This document shows, one piece after another, positions 6,127 to 7,447 of a stretch of 7,447 bases of DNA. The DNA is taken from assembly GCA_025936205.1 (NCBI GenBank), contig JAICTU010000455.1:1-7447 (forward strand), read 5' to 3'. The notes below the pieces were generated by a model, which saw only the letters and a program-made list of their open reading frames with translations, was not told where the DNA came from and searched no databases. The position numbers were made by a program, and so were the translations under genes. Source of the stretch: Polyangiaceae bacterium (GTDB lineage: Bacteria; Myxococcota; Polyangia; Polyangiales; Polyangiaceae). The first letter of the stretch is position 1. Every line of letters begins with the position of its first letter.

Positions 6127-6151
6127 GGGAGGGGCTGCGCCAGCCCCTCCC
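6127..6151. terminator. Perfect 11-pair GC-rich hairpin immediately after the stop codon
   Basis: GGGAGGGGCTG (6127-6137), a three-base CGC loop and CAGCCCCTCCC (6141-6151) form a perfect stem starting seven bases beyond the stop of the metalloprotease-like gene. On the minus strand it is followed by C-rich sequence rather than T, so it is not a classic terminator. On the plus strand TTTGAGCTT follows but no gene leads into it. A role in 3' end stability or in pausing before the true terminator is possible. Confidence 0.45.
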
Positions 6152-6158
6152 TTTGAGC

Positions 6159-7447
6159 TTACTGGCCTAAAATATTGAACGCCGTCCGGACCAGCTCGAT
6201 GTCGCCGAAGACGTTGGCGAGCTGGCTCGCGCGATCGTCCTCGCTCAGGTTCGGGTCGTCCTTGATCTTCTGCGCCTGCTCGAGCAGGTCAGCGCCGTAC
6301 CAGGGACCGCTCGCCGGATCGTTGCCGCGGAAGGCGACGAAGATACGCCCGCTCGCCGGATCCGACACCTGCACCGCCGTGAACCCATCCGGGGCGGTAC
6401 GCGACTCGCCGCTGCCGACCAGCGACACCTGGCCCTGGCGAGCGAACGCCGGGTTCAGGCTGCCGTCCAGCAGGTTCATGCCGGCGACCAGCGACTGCAC
6501 GCGGGTCGTGTAGCTGCGGCCGGGAGCGATGACGGGCGCGGTGCTCGGGGCGTCCGGATCGTCGAAGATGCTGCGCTGAACGACCTGCGCTTTACCGTTG
6601 CCCATCTGCATGTGAGCCGCATATCCGCTGTCGTCCTCGCGGTAGATGTCCGCGAACAACGTCTCCAGCGGCTCGGGGAAGGCCAGGTTGTACGGAATGC
6701 GGAAGGTGCGGGCGTCTGCGTTCACGTCGCTGCCGATACCGACCACCGAGGCGTTGGACGCCTGCAGAGCCGCCATCGCCGCGAGCTGGTCATAGTAATG
6801 ACCGGACTCGAGGATGCGCCGGAACACGTCGTAGCCCGAGCTGTCGTACTGCGAGAAGAACGAGCGCCCGACGCCGCGGGGCACGTCCACGCACATCGGC
6901 ATGCTCGTCAGCGCGCCGCCGAAGCTCGGCGCGGCTCCGTTCAGCACGCCCTCGTTCGGCACGTAGACGTCGCCGGTCTCCGGGCACTCGCCGCTCACCG
7001 GCACGTATTCACCCGTGGTCGGATTGTAGACGTGAGGCCCGTACTCGGGCGTCGACATCACGCCGCGCAACACGTCGAGACCCGTGCCCGTCGCGATCAG
7101 ACCGAGGTCGCCGCGGGGCGTACCGCCGGGGGTGAGCCCGGTGATGACGCGACCCCACAGCCAGTGCTGGTACATGTTCGTCAGCGGCAGGAAGTACCGC
7201 TGCGCCGTCCGCAGAGCGACCTGGAACGGGTCGAAGCCCACGCGGTCGCGCTGGAAGTTGTTGAACACGTAGTACTGCTGGTAGCCCGTGACGAGGCTGT
7301 TCACGATCTCGTCGTTGTCCGCGCCCGCGTCGTAGCGATGGCAGGTCTCGACCGAGTCGACGTACTCGTCGTAGCAGGACAAGTACGGCACCTTGACCGG
7401 GACGGTTGACCGCTGCGCCGCCGTCTGGCTTTGCGACTGGTTCAGCA
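6159..7447 (-). CDS. C-terminal part of a large exported protein, probably a zinc-dependent metalloprotease
   Basis: The frame is open from the TAA at 6159-6161 to the window edge, about 429 residues. The GTG at 7389-7391 is inside the frame and need not be the start, since upstream codons stay open and the protein resumes without a break. The part beginning V-P-Y-L-S-C-Y-D-E-Y with C-H-R-Y-D-A-G-A-D, then Q-Q-Y-Y-V-F-N-N-F-Q-R-D-R, resembles the region after the catalytic zincin domain in large secreted or lipoprotein metalloproteases of myxobacteria. The HExxH zinc motif would lie upstream and cannot be seen, so activity is unproven. Cys pairs (S-C-Y and T-C-H; G-E-C-P and P-M-C-V) and many Tyr, Asn, Gly and Asp residues suit an exported fold with disulfides. 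The protein ends with an acidic, helical stretch and N-I-L-G-Q. Two hairpins follow the stop. No functional link to the flagellar operon is evident. Confidence 0.6.
   Translation of the reverse strand, partial: LNQSQSQTAAQRSTVPVKVPYLSCYDEYVDSVETCHRYDAGADNDEIVNSLVTGYQQYYVFNNFQRDRVGFDPFQVALRTAQRYFLPLTNMYQHWLWGRVITGLTPGGTPRGDLGLIATGTGLDVLRGVMSTPEYGPHVYNPTTGEYVPVSGECPETGDVYVPNEGVLNGAAPSFGGALTSMPMCVDVPRGVGRSFFSQYDSSGYDVFRRILESGHYYDQLAAMAALQASNASVVGIGSDVNADARTFRIPYNLAFPEPLETLFADIYREDDSGYAAHMQMGNGKAQVVQRSIFDDPDAPSTAPVIAPGRSYTTRVQSLVAGMNLLDGSLNPAFARQGQVSLVGSGESRTAPDGFTAVQVSDPASGRIFVAFRGNDPASGPWYGADLLEQAQKIKDDPNLSEDDRASQLANVFGDIELVRTAFNILGQ

Larger units (their letters stand above)
5828..6158. other. 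Gene-free spacer between metalloprotease-like gene and flhA
   Basis: No convincing coding region is present on either strand. Open frames here (for example plus 5875-6156) give low-complexity Ser/Pro/Ala/Arg translations with no recognisable motif and run through the terminator hairpin. The right part holds two hairpins that end the upstream gene. The left part holds the candidate sigma-54 site and a TGCGA cluster (5932-5953) that could be an activator site. GCACAAAACG occurs twice (6024-6033 and 6049-6058); the second copy forms the terminator T-run on the minus strand. Confidence 0.7.

Noticed and set aside
7389..7391. GTG as the start of the metalloprotease-like gene
   Set aside because: The frame stays open to the window edge, the sequence across this codon reads continuously (T-V-P-V-K-V-P-Y), and no ribosome-binding site is seen. 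It is treated as an internal valine.
6612..7409. 265-codon plus-strand frame opposite the metalloprotease-like gene
   Set aside because: Val/Arg/His-rich translation without motifs. The minus strand has a coherent protein-like sequence and a terminator after its stop.

Overview
The window is about 7.4 kb of GC-rich bacterial chromosome built around a flagellar gene cluster read leftward (minus strand). The five flagellar genes are flhA (export gate), flhF (SRP-type GTPase), fliA (sigma-28), flgF (proximal rod) and fliW (flagellin/CsrA-binding assembly factor). A partial short-chain dehydrogenase of the HSDL2/citronellol-dehydrogenase type ends at the left edge on the plus strand. A partial gene, probably the C-terminal part of a large secreted zinc metalloprotease, occupies the right edge on the minus strand.

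Organism: the high GC content, FliW (absent from most gammaproteobacteria), sigma-54-type promoters, and a C-terminal region resembling large exported metalloproteases of myxobacteria together suggest a flagellated member of the former Deltaproteobacteria, perhaps Myxococcota. This is inference from gene content only.

Layout from right to left. At 7447-6159 is the metalloprotease-like C-terminus, followed by a GC-rich hairpin (6151-6127) and a convincing intrinsic terminator with a UUCG loop (6084-6061). A gene-free spacer of 331 bases (6158-5828) holds these terminators and a candidate sigma-54 promoter just before flhA. flhA (5827-3746) is followed after 22 bases by flhF, and flhF, fliA and flgF are joined by two ATGA stop/start overlaps. 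This is one translationally coupled operon. A 173-base gap (1037-865) then carries a near-consensus sigma-54 promoter and a 19-base dyad upstream of fliW, so fliW probably has its own promoter. fliW converges on the dehydrogenase gene.

How the genes work together: RpoN and an enhancer-binding activator would switch on fliW, and possibly the flhA operon. The operon delivers the export gate, the FlhF placement GTPase, sigma-28 for late genes and a rod subunit. FliW would monitor free flagellin and restrain CsrA.

Three common neighbours are missing. There is no flhG between flhF and fliA, no flgG after flgF, and no csrA beside fliW. I see no CRISPR array, mobile element, tRNA or rRNA, and no clearly novel system. 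The most useful leads are the two sigma-54-type sites, the near-leaderless geometry of flhA, and the missing flhG.
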